Assembly (NCBI GenBank): GCA_007132315.1
Contig: SLOW01000233.1
Span: 1-23,329 of the forward strand
Length of the DNA: 23,329 nucleotides
Source: Opitutales bacterium
Lineage (GTDB): Bacteria > Verrucomicrobiota > Verrucomicrobiia > Opitutales > T3Sed10-336
Direction: 5' to 3'
This document shows, piece by piece, positions 1-6,862 of this stretch. Under the pieces are notes generated by a model. It was not told where the DNA came from. It was given only the letters and a program-made list of their open reading frames with translations, and did no database searches. Every line of letters starts with the position of its first letter. Position 1 is the first letter of the stretch. Position numbers and translations under genes: made by a program.

Positions 1-208
1 TACACGTCAGAACGCCGCCCGCAGGCGAGAAAAAAGGCCGCCCTCCAGGACCGGAAGGCGACCAAGGCCCGTGCCGGGGCGAAATGCCGGAAACCCTTGT
101 GCCTTACTCCCATCAGGGTATCTTGGTCAACTGATAACACCGTCCTTGATATTCGGAATTCCGGTATCCGACTTCTCGGATCATCCGGTCTCCGCACGAT
201 TGACACCC
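1..208. other. Left-edge region without a supported gene
   Basis: This stretch lies before the first confident start codon. All three plus-strand frames are at least partly open, but none gives a recognisable protein. One frame closes at the TGATAA near 132-137. An in-frame ATG at 71 would add 46 residues to the following gene, but those residues are Pro/Gly/Ser-rich and would bury its signal peptide. A promoter for the next gene presumably lies here. I see only weak matches (for example TTGTGC then TATCTT, 16 bases apart, around 98-125) and do not call one. Confidence 0.5.
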
Positions 209-2296
209 ATGACATTGACAGCACTGCGACGCCGATTCGGCCTTCCCGGACTCTTGCTCCTCATCCTGCTCGCGGGCCACGCGTGCGCTTCGCCCGCGGA
301 CAACGAGACCGAAACCGCGCCCGCCGAGAATCCGGTACCGGAGCCGCTACCCGCGGCCGAACGCGGGGCCGAAGCCGCCACCGCGGAGGGACGTGCCGAC
401 GAACCCGAGACGCTTCCGGGGACGCGGCGCGAGAAGGTGCTCGATGCCGAACGGATCACCCGCTCGCTCGAACTCAGCGAAATCGGCGGACACCTGGCCG
501 TGCCGGTATCCGCGTGGTTGAATCCCGACGCCATCCCGCGGTTCGACACGGAAACCGACGGGCTTGCCTTCCGTGTGCGAGGCCGGGCGGCGTTCGCCGA
601 CCAGGAGGGCAATCTCCGGTTTCAGGAGGAAGGAACCTACGAGGTCGAAGTCACCGTCAGGGATGCCGAGGATGCGGCCAAGTTTCGGCAGGTGGTCACC
701 GGGTTCGAGAATCACTTCAACGGCGAACGCCGGGCAAACATCACCTACCGGGTGCCGGGTGCCAACGGCGCCGAAGAGATCGCCTCGTTCACGCGGGCCT
801 ACGAGGGTGAAGGACCGTTTCCGGAGCTTCCGCGATCGGCCTGGCTCGACCCGGAACAACTGGATCCCGACGGTGACCGCGAGTGGCTTCGTCAGGAGGA
901 CTATCAAGCGCTGAACATGCGGATCATCGACACGCAACGCGCCGAGGCGTCCTCCGACGGCACCCTGCGCTACCGCGACGACGGAAGAGTGCGGGTCACC
1001 GCACGGAAACCCGGCGGCACGCCCTTCGACTCGGTGTCCATTCTGATCGAGAACACGACCGAAGGAACACGTTCCACCACCCTGACCCGGTACGAACCGG
1101 ACCCGTGGGACGTCTCCGAACACGTTCTGGTTGTGTACAACCGCGACTCCGAAGACAGCGTCGCCCTGAAGGACTACTACCTGCGGGAAAGGCCGGGCTT
1201 CGAATCGGTTAACGTTCTCGGCGTGAGCACCCGTTCGGACGAACTGATCGACGGCGACGCGTACCGCCGCGAAATCCGGTCGCCCGTGGTCGAGTGGCTC
1301 CGCGAAAGCGGGAAACACATCCGCTGTATCGTGCTGATGATCGACATACCAACCCGCGTGCACGACCGTGTTCCAACCGACGACGGCGACGGCACACGCC
1401 TCCGGATAGGCGATTCCCTGGCCCATCGTCTGGCCCACGCCTACCGGGACGAAGGTATCCGGAACGGCCAGACCTATTTCGATCCCTCGTACAAGCCCTC
1501 CCCCTCCACCCACTTGGGAACGCCCTTTTCACTCGCCCAGTTTCAGGGCCTGACCGCCCTGGTCACCCACTTGAACATGGGCAGCCTGGAAGCCTCAAGA
1601 GCCTACATCGACAAACTGAAACGCTTCGAACGAACGGGCCCCCTTCTCCACCCTGCGGACGAAACCTACGCCCGGAATTATTACCTCGAAGACCACGACG
1701 CCCACAGCCGTCTGCCGTCGAATTTCTTCGGTCACCGTTACCTCGAACGGATGGCCGCCGCCTTTGCCCGGCACGACGAGATGAACCTCATCCACCGCGC
1801 CAAAGGATCCGAACACGTCGAAAGCGGAGATAACGTGGCCTTCTTCGGCACCCTGGGCCGCTGGGGCGGTCGGGGCGCCGACTACGCCATCGACGGGCGC
1901 ATTCGCTGGGGTGCCGACTCCGACTGGTGGCTGATGCTTTCGGTGGAGAGCTTCAATGGGCAGCGGGAGCCCTCCCGTCGCCAAGGAGGCGAGGAATTCG
2001 TCTTCTATGGCCCGATGAACCAGGGAAACTATCTCGATTGGTTCAGCGCCGGAGCGTTCGGTGGAACCGACTACTCCCGCACACCCGTCGGTGCCGTCTG
2101 CCATGTGGAGGAACCCACCACCGGCGGAATCAACGACTGGAGTTACATCGCCATGTGGCACGACGGCTTCACCTTTGCCGAATGCGCCTGGGTGAGCCGT
2201 CGCACCGGCTACTTCATGGTCATCGGTGATCCCCTCGTCACTCGAACCCCCCCGCCCTCACGGGCAGGCCTACGGGTGGGTTCGGCGTCTCCGTAA
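209..2296 (+). CDS. Exported TIGR03790-family protein
   Basis: This is an exported protein of about 695 residues with no known biochemical role. The chosen ATG at 209 gives a clean signal peptide (basic MTLTALRRRF, a Leu-rich core, then cleavage near ACA-SP). The upstream ATG at 71 would put 46 unlikely residues before it. After cleavage comes a low-complexity linker rich in Glu, Pro and Ala (about residues 25-70). From about residue 305 the protein shows the TIGR03790 pattern: VLVVYNRDSEDS, a short segment ending near NVLGVS, a central strand IRCIVLMIDIPTRV, and the C-terminal block CHVEEPTTGG ... DGFTFAECAW ... VIGDPLVTR. The family is known from Acidobacteria, Verrucomicrobia and relatives and is uncharacterised. 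The gene stands alone on the plus strand, converging on a minus-strand gene 30 bp downstream. The last 17 residues after the GDPLV motif are basic and Pro-rich and follow a run of seven C; a frameshift there cannot be excluded. Confidence is high for the gene and moderate for the start. Confidence 0.85.
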   Translation: MTLTALRRRFGLPGLLLLILLAGHACASPADNETETAPAENPVPEPLPAAERGAEAATAEGRADEPETLPGTRREKVLDAERITRSLELSEIGGHLAVPVSAWLNPDAIPRFDTETDGLAFRVRGRAAFADQEGNLRFQEEGTYEVEVTVRDAEDAAKFRQVVTGFENHFNGERRANITYRVPGANGAEEIASFTRAYEGEGPFPELPRSAWLDPEQLDPDGDREWLRQEDYQALNMRIIDTQRAEASSDGTLRYRDDGRVRVTARKPGGTPFDSVSILIENTTEGTRSTTLTRYEPDPWDVSEHVLVVYNRDSEDSVALKDYYLRERPGFESVNVLGVSTRSDELIDGDAYRREIRSPVVEWLRESGKHIRCIVLMIDIPTRVHDRVPTDDGDGTRLRIGDSLAHRLAHAYRDEGIRNGQTYFDPSYKPSPSTHLGTPFSLAQFQGLTALVTHLNMGSLEASRAYIDKLKRFERTGPLLHPADETYARNYYLEDHDAHSRLPSNFFGHRYLERMAAAFARHDEMNLIHRAKGSEHVESGDNVAFFGTLGRWGGRGADYAIDGRIRWGADSDWWLMLSVESFNGQREPSRRQGGEEFVFYGPMNQGNYLDWFSAGAFGGTDYSRTPVGAVCHVEEPTTGGINDWSYIAMWHDGFTFAECAWVSRRTGYFMVIGDPLVTRTPPPSRAGLRVGSASP

Positions 2297-2326
2297 GGTT
2301 CGGCTCCGTGAGGAGCGGGGCCGCCT

Positions 2327-2479
2327 CTATCGTTGCACGTACAGGAGCGTGCAAACGCCTCCGAACACCAAGGACGGCAGCCAGACCCAGAAGGAGCTGA
2401 TGGGCATGTCCCAGTAACCGACGGCCCAGGTGCACAGCAGGCACTTGGTCAACATCAGGCTCCAGAACCAGCCGAGCAT
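2327..2479 (-). CDS. Small membrane protein, 50 residues
   Basis: This is an unrecognised small hydrophobic protein. It starts MLGWFWSLML and contains two hydrophobic stretches (about residues 2-22 and 28-47) rich in Trp, Leu and Val, separated by a short polar turn (GYWDMPISS), so a two-helix inner-membrane hairpin is likely. It ends in the basic YVQR. The start at 2479 is preferred because a strong GAAGGGGGG ribosome-binding site lies 9 nt upstream; another in-frame ATG at 2593 has none. It is downstream of the glycosyltransferase gene in the same direction, with a gap of about 185 nt, so co-transcription is possible but not shown. Too little sequence is present to assign a function. Confidence 0.6.
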   Translation of the reverse strand: MLGWFWSLMLTKCLLCTWAVGYWDMPISSFWVWLPSLVFGGVCTLLYVQR

Positions 2480-2488
2480 CCGGTCGAA

Positions 2489-2497
2489 CCCCCCTTC
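2489..2497 (-). promoter_or_regulatory. Ribosome-binding site of the 50-residue membrane protein
   Basis: On the minus strand the sequence reads GAAGGGGGG, 9 nt before the ATG at 2479. It is one of the clearest Shine-Dalgarno-like sites in the window and decides the start of this small gene over the ATG 114 nt further upstream. Confidence 0.6.
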
Positions 2498-2664
2498 TCG
2501 TGGGTTCGCCTCCCGAAAACGCACCGATTCCACGAGGGGCCGCTCGCCAACCGGAGCGGATTCGCGACACAATCTGGACGAGCGATCAAGCATGCTTATG
2601 CACGCTATTCGAAATTCGCATTCTGCCAAGCGTTCGATTGTGATTCCGCTACCGGATCCACCCG

Positions 2665-3408
2665 TCACTCCTTCCTCTCCGGCGGCCGGGCGTACCAGAA
2701 ACCGCAGCGCTCGCGGCGGCGCAGCGAGCCGGGGAAACAACAGATAAGAACCTGCCCGAGAATCCGCCACGGGCCGAACTGTTCCCCTTTGCGCGGAGAG
2801 CTCGGAGCCGGCGGGTTCCAAATGATCGCAAACCGCAGCCCCCGCCGGCGCCCCCAGCGCTTGAGCCGCCGGGAAAAAGCGATCTCCTCTCCGGCGTAAT
2901 AGCGCTCGTCGAAACCTCCGGTTTCCTCCCAGGCCTCGCGCGGGCAAAACACGTACGCGCCCGCCGCCCAGCGGCAGGTGACGGAAATCAGGCTCCAGAC
3001 CGCCACCCCGAGTCGCATCACCCAGGTGGCGTTGTTCGATCCCATACTGACCCGGGCGCCGCCGCCGCAGACCCTGCCCGACGACAGGAGTCCCAGGGTT
3101 CGTTGAAGCAATTCCGGCGTGAGGCGGGAATCCGCGTCGATGAAAACGAGCCACGTTCCCCGCGCCGCCGCCGCGGCGGCGTTTCGCGCGCGCGCGATCT
3201 GATTGTGCGCCTCGAACACGACCCGGGCACCCGCGGCCTCGGCCACCCGCGCTGTCGCGTCGGTGGAGTTGTTGTCGCAAACGATCATCTCGTAATCCCT
3301 TCGACCCACCGCCCGAAAGCTGTCGCGAATCGAATCGAGCAACGTTCCGAGGTGGACCTCCTCATTGCAGGCGGGAACCAGAACACTGACGGAAATGGAA
3401 TCGGACAT
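2665..3408 (-). CDS. Family 2 glycosyltransferase (GT-A fold)
   Basis: This 247-residue cytoplasmic enzyme is predicted to transfer a sugar from an activated donor to an unknown acceptor. Family 2 hallmarks appear in order: an N-terminal beta-strand VSVLVPACNEE (residues 7-17), CDNNSTDAT (44-52) for nucleotide binding, the metal-binding DAD motif in LVFIDADSRL (91-93), and an acceptor-side block GGFDERYYAGEEIAFSRRLKR (about 164-184) in which Glu174/Glu175 probably stand for the usual ED catalytic acid. The C-terminus is basic and has one hydrophobic stretch (ILGQVLICCF). The length suits a single-domain family 2 enzyme. The start at 3408 has an AGGGT site 6 nt upstream. An 82-nt gap separates it from the MFS gene upstream in the same direction. 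No polysaccharide cluster is visible, so the acceptor is not predictable. Confidence 0.9.
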   Translation of the reverse strand: MSDSISVSVLVPACNEEVHLGTLLDSIRDSFRAVGRRDYEMIVCDNNSTDATARVAEAAGARVVFEAHNQIARARNAAAAAARGTWLVFIDADSRLTPELLQRTLGLLSSGRVCGGGARVSMGSNNATWVMRLGVAVWSLISVTCRWAAGAYVFCPREAWEETGGFDERYYAGEEIAFSRRLKRWGRRRGLRFAIIWNPPAPSSPRKGEQFGPWRILGQVLICCFPGSLRRRERCGFWYARPPERKE

Positions 3409-3490
3409 CAGCCCACCCTACCCGTCCGCCGCGATTTGTCACCCCCGCACACCTTTCCGGCAGGCCGTCGGTAGAGTGCCGCATCCCAGG

Positions 3491-4759
3491 CTAACCCGAA
3501 ATTCCATCACGCCCCGCCGCTTCAGAATTCCCGCGGCCCTCCCACGTCAACAGCAGAATCAATCCCGTCAGCATGATGGGAATGAGAAAAAAACTCGTCC
3601 CCAGCCCCGCATAATCGCCAATCCACCCCATCAGCCAGGAGGCGCAAGCGAAACCGGGAATGCCACCGCAGCTCAGGAGGATGAACAGCGACGTCACCTC
3701 GAGCTTGAGGCGATCCGCCGCGTGGGACTGGATGCTCGGCCAAAAACAGGCCACCGTCAGACCCGCCGCGAAAAGCGCGCCGCAGGCAAGATAGATGTCT
3801 TGCATCAAGGGGATTGCGATGCCCACCGGAAGCCCGGCCAGCGCCGAAATCACGATCAAGCGCCTCAACTGATGTTGGTTCACACACCAGGCGCTCGCAA
3901 AACGGCCGACGATCATGCCGCCGGCGAAAAACGCCGTGGCGATCCCCCCGGCCCGCGGCAACCCCCCGTGCTCCAATTGGATCAGGCTGGCGCTCCAGAA
4001 GGTGTAGGCACCTTCCACCCCTCCGGCCAAAAACATCATAAAAAAGAACCGCCAGAACCCCGGCGTCGCCAAGATGGTTTTTTTGTTTCCCAGAACCTCG
4101 CCGAGGCTCAACCGGGGAGAGCGGTGCAGGCGCCTTTCGAGGATCAGAAACAGCGCCCCCGACACGACCGACAACACGCCGAGCACCGCCACCACGTAAC
4201 GCCAGGAGATCCCGCGGGTCAGCAAGTCTCCTGCAATCAAGACGGTACCGAGCACGCCAACGGACCAGAACCCGTTGATAAAATTGAGATATTTCCCCGA
4301 ATCCCGCGGATGCAGATCCTGAACCAACGGGTTGATCAAACCCTCCAGGACACCACCGCCCACCCCGAGCAGCGCCAGCGCGATCATCACCACCCCGTAG
4401 GCCGGCGCGACCGTGTAGACCAACATGCCCAGCCCCAGAACAAGAGCGCTGTAACCCAACGAACGAGCCTTCCCGAATCGACCGGCCAGAAACCCGCTCA
4501 ACAAGAGGGTCACCACGATCAACAAACTGCGCGCCACCTCCAGAGCTCCCGCCGCGGTCAGGGAAAAAGCCAGCTCGCGCGCCAGAATCACCAAACAAAT
4601 AGGCGTCACGGTGGCACTCGACGAATAAACCAGAAAACCCGCCGCTGAAGCCCAGTCCAGCCCCTGAAACCCGGAGGCAGGAGTCCCGGAGGCAGCTGGC
4701 GGCGTGTCGGACGGTGCGGGCGTGTCGGACGGTGCGGGCGTGTCGGACGGTGCGGTCAT
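3491..4759 (-). CDS. Major facilitator superfamily transporter
   Basis: This integral inner-membrane protein of 422 residues has about twelve hydrophobic segments, consistent with a secondary transporter. Family features include a loop after helix 2 with GRFGKARSLGYS (variant of the GxxxDRxGRR motif), a small-residue helix GVGGGVLEGLINPLV, and FINGFWSVGVLGTVL at the fourth or fifth helix, which resembles sugar or drug-efflux MFS members. The basic mid-protein loop (ERRLHRSPRLSLGEVLGNKK) separates the six-helix halves. I start it at 4759 (MTAPSDTP); an upstream in-frame ATG at 4843 adds 28 polar residues without membrane character. Neither start has a good ribosome-binding site. The first residues are a threefold hexapeptide repeat (see the tandem repeat). 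The substrate cannot be deduced. Confidence 0.88.
   Translation of the reverse strand: MTAPSDTPAPSDTPAPSDTPPAASGTPASGFQGLDWASAAGFLVYSSSATVTPICLVILARELAFSLTAAGALEVARSLLIVVTLLLSGFLAGRFGKARSLGYSALVLGLGMLVYTVAPAYGVVMIALALLGVGGGVLEGLINPLVQDLHPRDSGKYLNFINGFWSVGVLGTVLIAGDLLTRGISWRYVVAVLGVLSVVSGALFLILERRLHRSPRLSLGEVLGNKKTILATPGFWRFFFMMFLAGGVEGAYTFWSASLIQLEHGGLPRAGGIATAFFAGGMIVGRFASAWCVNQHQLRRLIVISALAGLPVGIAIPLMQDIYLACGALFAAGLTVACFWPSIQSHAADRLKLEVTSLFILLSCGGIPGFACASWLMGWIGDYAGLGTSFFLIPIMLTGLILLLTWEGRGNSEAAGRDGISG
4703..4756 (-). repeat. 3 x 18-bp in-frame tandem repeat at the transporter N-terminus
   Basis: Three adjacent 18-bp units (plus strand CGTGTCGGACGGTGCGGG) lie at 4703-4720, 4721-4738 and 4739-4756; the last differs only in its final base. 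They encode three copies of a PSDTPA-type hexapeptide in the cytoplasmic tail before the first membrane helix. The units are near-identical at DNA level, so recent slippage or copy-number variation is plausible. Because 18 is a multiple of 3, changes keep the frame. Confidence 0.9.
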
Positions 4760-4777
4760 GGCAGCACCAGCAGTTAA

Positions 4778-5137
4778 ATGACCGCCATCGGGATAACAAT
4801 AGGAATCTCCCGGGGAACCGCCGCAAGATCGCCGCATCCGCACGTTCCCGATCGCGAGATCTCGACGAAAACGGATTCCGATCCACCGGATACGCCGGTC
4901 GGTGTCTTCTGGATCCGCGACTTCGGCCGTATTGCCTCGGTAGTGATGGTACTGGGCTCTGTCCTGTATGTGATCGTGGCGACCGGAGTCTGGCGCTTCC
5001 GGACCGGACAGCGAAGGCTGACGGTTGACCCGCCGACGGCGGGTTCCCGAGCAAGCGCCGATCGCAACCGGCTCAGTCGGTCACCCTCACCCGGACGCGG
5101 ACGAATCCCGACCGCGCCGTACCGGTCGGGAGGGTAA
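4778..5137 (+). CDS. Doubtful small membrane protein ORF
   Basis: This is an open frame of 119 codons on the plus strand, divergent from the MFS gene. Its only persuasive feature is one hydrophobic segment of about 22 residues (IASVVMVLGSVLYVIVATGV) preceded by a polar N-terminus and followed by Arg, as in a single-pass membrane protein. There is no ribosome-binding site before the ATG. The last 20 or so codons overlap the 3' end of the convergent gene ending at 5073 and are Arg/Pro/Ser-rich, typical of a shadow frame. If it is real, the gene may be shorter or wrongly framed at its end. Otherwise 4760-5072 holds only a palindrome (CGAGATCTCG, 4855-4864) and the hairpin at 5028-5044. Confidence 0.25.
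   Translation: MTAIGITIGISRGTAARSPHPHVPDREISTKTDSDPPDTPVGVFWIRDFGRIASVVMVLGSVLYVIVATGVWRFRTGQRRLTVDPPTAGSRASADRNRLSRSPSPGRGRIPTAPYRSGG
5028..5044 (-). terminator. GC-rich hairpin after the exported-protein operon
   Basis: A perfect 7-bp stem with a 3-nt loop (ACCCGCC-GAC-GGCGGGT) begins 28 nt beyond the stop codon of the last gene of the six-gene block. It has no following T-tract on the minus strand, so it would be an atypical intrinsic terminator or a 3'-end stabilising hairpin. Its position at the end of the operon is the main argument. Confidence 0.4.
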
Positions 5138-6212
5138 TCCCGACACGATCCACGGCGGAAACCGGGTCCGCCCCGTTCGCAGCGGCGCGGTAGGCTTCCG
5201 GTTCCACCACCCGGGTCACCCCGGCCACACCCGGTTGCACCGGCGACCATTCGTCCAGATTGGTGCTCCACTCCACGTCCACGGCGAGAAGCCCGTCTAC
5301 AGCCCGGTCCAGGGGATGGGTCAGAACCAGGGGTTCCGGCCCCGACGCCAACGCGACGCGAAAGCGCGGCCCGCCCCCCGTCGCCGGATTGTTGCCGAAG
5401 GCCAGTTCGGCGAGGGTCGCCAGGCCGCTTCCGTTGTGATCGCGAGTGGGATCAAAGCTGGGCAGGTCGACTCCGGGGAAATATTGGAGAATCAGGTTGT
5501 CGAGTGAACCCGGGATTTCCGAAATCTCTCCACTCACATAAAGGTCGATCTGCGCGATATCCAGGTAGCCGCCGGAAGCGTGGATATTCACCCGGAACAG
5601 GTGTTGGCTGGAGGACAGGATACCAATGCGCTCCAGGTCTCCGCTGTTGAAGGTCTCCGAGGCCAGAAGGGTGTTCTCGTTGTCGTAGAGCCGCACGGTC
5701 ACCGGAGCACCGGCCGTGGTCCTGACCGCGAACGACATCGCGCCGGCGCGGGCGCGGTAGGCGGGAGGATCGACAAAGACATCCAGACTGTTGGTGGACA
5801 GGTTCGGGCCGATCCAGGCGCGGGCCTCTTCAGCGGTGGGACCGACCGCGAAAATGGTGCCGCCGGCGCTGGGAGTGGACGGATTGCCGCCCAGCACATT
5901 GGTCTGAAACAACAGGCCGAGGGTGACGTTCGACCCGGAGGGAAACAAGGGCCCGGACGGAACACCCGGTGCCAGCAACGGTCCGGGCGTGCTCCCGGAC
6001 TGACCTTCACCCACTGCGGGGAAGGATTCACGTCCCAGAACCGTCAATTCCGCCACCGCGGCGGCCTGTTGGAACGCGCTCTCGCTCTCGTCGGCACTGG
6101 CGAAAAAGGAAACGTCGGCGCCGGCCCGGACAGCGGCTAGCAGAAGCATCAGACCAGTCAGGACAGGCGCCCCGACTCGAAAACGGATCGGCAATACAGG
6201 AACGCGTTTCAT
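5073..6212 (-). CDS. Exported protein with Verrucomicrobia-type C-terminal module
   Basis: This is a secreted or surface protein of 379 residues with unknown function. MKRVPVLPIRFR leads into a hydrophobic core (LTGLMLLLAAV) and a cleavage site near AGA-DV, about residue 32. The middle (about 95-230) looks like a beta-sandwich (FAVRTTAGAPVTVRLYDNEN, ... YLDIAQIDLYVSGEI). From about 235 comes a linker, an acidic segment DPTRDHNGSGLATLAELAFG (a degenerate DxDGDG...N/LxEyaLG repeat, about 254-273), then VDVEWSTNLDEWSPV and a strand-like end VRVRVRVTD. This C-terminal arrangement recurs in exported proteins of the phylum and in the 308-residue protein of this operon. The start at 6212 is firm: its ATG overlaps the TGA of the upstream gene as ATGA, implying translational coupling. 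An earlier in-frame start at 6266 would sit inside the upstream gene. It is the last gene of the operon. Confidence 0.82.
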   Translation of the reverse strand: MKRVPVLPIRFRVGAPVLTGLMLLLAAVRAGADVSFFASADESESAFQQAAAVAELTVLGRESFPAVGEGQSGSTPGPLLAPGVPSGPLFPSGSNVTLGLLFQTNVLGGNPSTPSAGGTIFAVGPTAEEARAWIGPNLSTNSLDVFVDPPAYRARAGAMSFAVRTTAGAPVTVRLYDNENTLLASETFNSGDLERIGILSSSQHLFRVNIHASGGYLDIAQIDLYVSGEISEIPGSLDNLILQYFPGVDLPSFDPTRDHNGSGLATLAELAFGNNPATGGGPRFRVALASGPEPLVLTHPLDRAVDGLLAVDVEWSTNLDEWSPVQPGVAGVTRVVEPEAYRAAANGADPVSAVDRVGITLPTGTARSGFVRVRVRVTD

Positions 6213-6850
6213 AGATTCTCGGAATTCGGATTCTTTCCCTCGTCGGACATGATCCCGTCGTCCCACGATTCCCGCCGGATCACGACGCCGCGATCCACCT
6301 CGGCCCGGGCCTGGAGGTATCCACTGGGGAAATACGCCTTGGAAACTCCGTGCACCCGATCATCGCGCATCGACATCAACTGGAACAGCGTGCCGTCCTC
6401 GCGCCAGAAGCGGTACTCACCGTGGAGCCGACCGTCCTCAATTTCGGTCCGCGAGGCCATTTCTCCGTTGGGGTGCCAGCGATACCGCACGCCGTGGGAA
6501 ACACCTTCGTGAAAGGCTTCGCGGATTTCCGGCGTGCCGTCGGCGTACCAGCCTTCCGACAATCCGTGGAGCTTTCCGTCAACCACGCGCGAACGCGAAC
6601 GCAACGTCCCGTCGGGATAATGGGAAACCAGGTATCCCGAAAAGATCGTCCCATCGTCCCGGATACGCAGGACCGCGCCCTCGCGCTCGAGATCGTCCCG
6701 GATCATTTCGGTCAACGCATCGGGCTGCGAATCGGGAACCGGGGATCGAAAGACATGAAATACTCCGGCCGCGACAGCTCCGGCCAGCAGCAAAACCGTG
6801 ACGACGCGTCGTCCCGGGAATCGTCCGGCGGTGGCATCAACAGGTTTCAT
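6209..6850 (-). CDS. Membrane-anchored MORN-repeat protein
   Basis: This 213-residue protein is anchored by an N-terminal hydrophobic helix (VVTVLLLAGAVAAGVFHVF, about residues 16-34) after a basic start, so it is either tethered to the inner membrane facing the periplasm or cleaved. Residues about 70-190 hold five tandem repeats of 22-24 residues with the MORN_2 pattern 'YxDGTxxxxxxxxxGxxHGxxxxW': SHYPDGTLRS, GWYADGTPEI, RWHPNGEMAS, FWREDGTLFQ and AYFPSGYLQA, with HG or GV turns between. Such repeats are often labelled 'YwqK-family antitoxin', but nothing here suggests a toxin-antitoxin pair; the neighbours are exported structural proteins. A strong GGGAGGTG site 4 nt before the ATG overlaps the end of the upstream gene (12-nt gap), and its stop overlaps the next start. 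It is clearly part of the operon. Confidence 0.85.
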   Translation of the reverse strand: MKPVDATAGRFPGRRVVTVLLLAGAVAAGVFHVFRSPVPDSQPDALTEMIRDDLEREGAVLRIRDDGTIFSGYLVSHYPDGTLRSRSRVVDGKLHGLSEGWYADGTPEIREAFHEGVSHGVRYRWHPNGEMASRTEIEDGRLHGEYRFWREDGTLFQLMSMRDDRVHGVSKAYFPSGYLQARAEVDRGVVIRRESWDDGIMSDEGKNPNSENL

Positions 6851-6854
6851 GATT

Positions 6855-6862
6855 CACCTCCC
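6855..6862 (-). promoter_or_regulatory. Ribosome-binding site of the MORN-repeat gene
   Basis: GGGAGGTG on the minus strand, with GGAGG ending 6 nt before the ATG at 6850, sits in the 12-nt gap after the upstream stop. It is the strongest Shine-Dalgarno site in the operon and fixes this start. Confidence 0.75.

Noticed and set aside
71..208. Upstream start for the TIGR03790-family gene
   Set aside because: It would add 46 residues of non-conserved sequence and internalise a textbook signal peptide.
2327..3280. A 317-codon minus-strand frame overlapping the glycosyltransferase gene
   Set aside because: Its first two thirds are an out-of-frame shadow of the glycosyltransferase. Only the last 50 codons, with their own ribosome-binding site, look real and are annotated separately.
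3365..4648. A 427-codon plus-strand frame opposite the MFS gene
   Set aside because: It is Gln/Arg/His/Pro-rich and without hydrophobic structure; the opposite strand encodes a clear multi-helix transporter.
6209..6850. Antitoxin of a toxin-antitoxin system (the usual automatic label for MORN_2 proteins)
   Set aside because: It has a membrane helix, no toxin candidate sits next to it, and the context is an operon of exported proteins.
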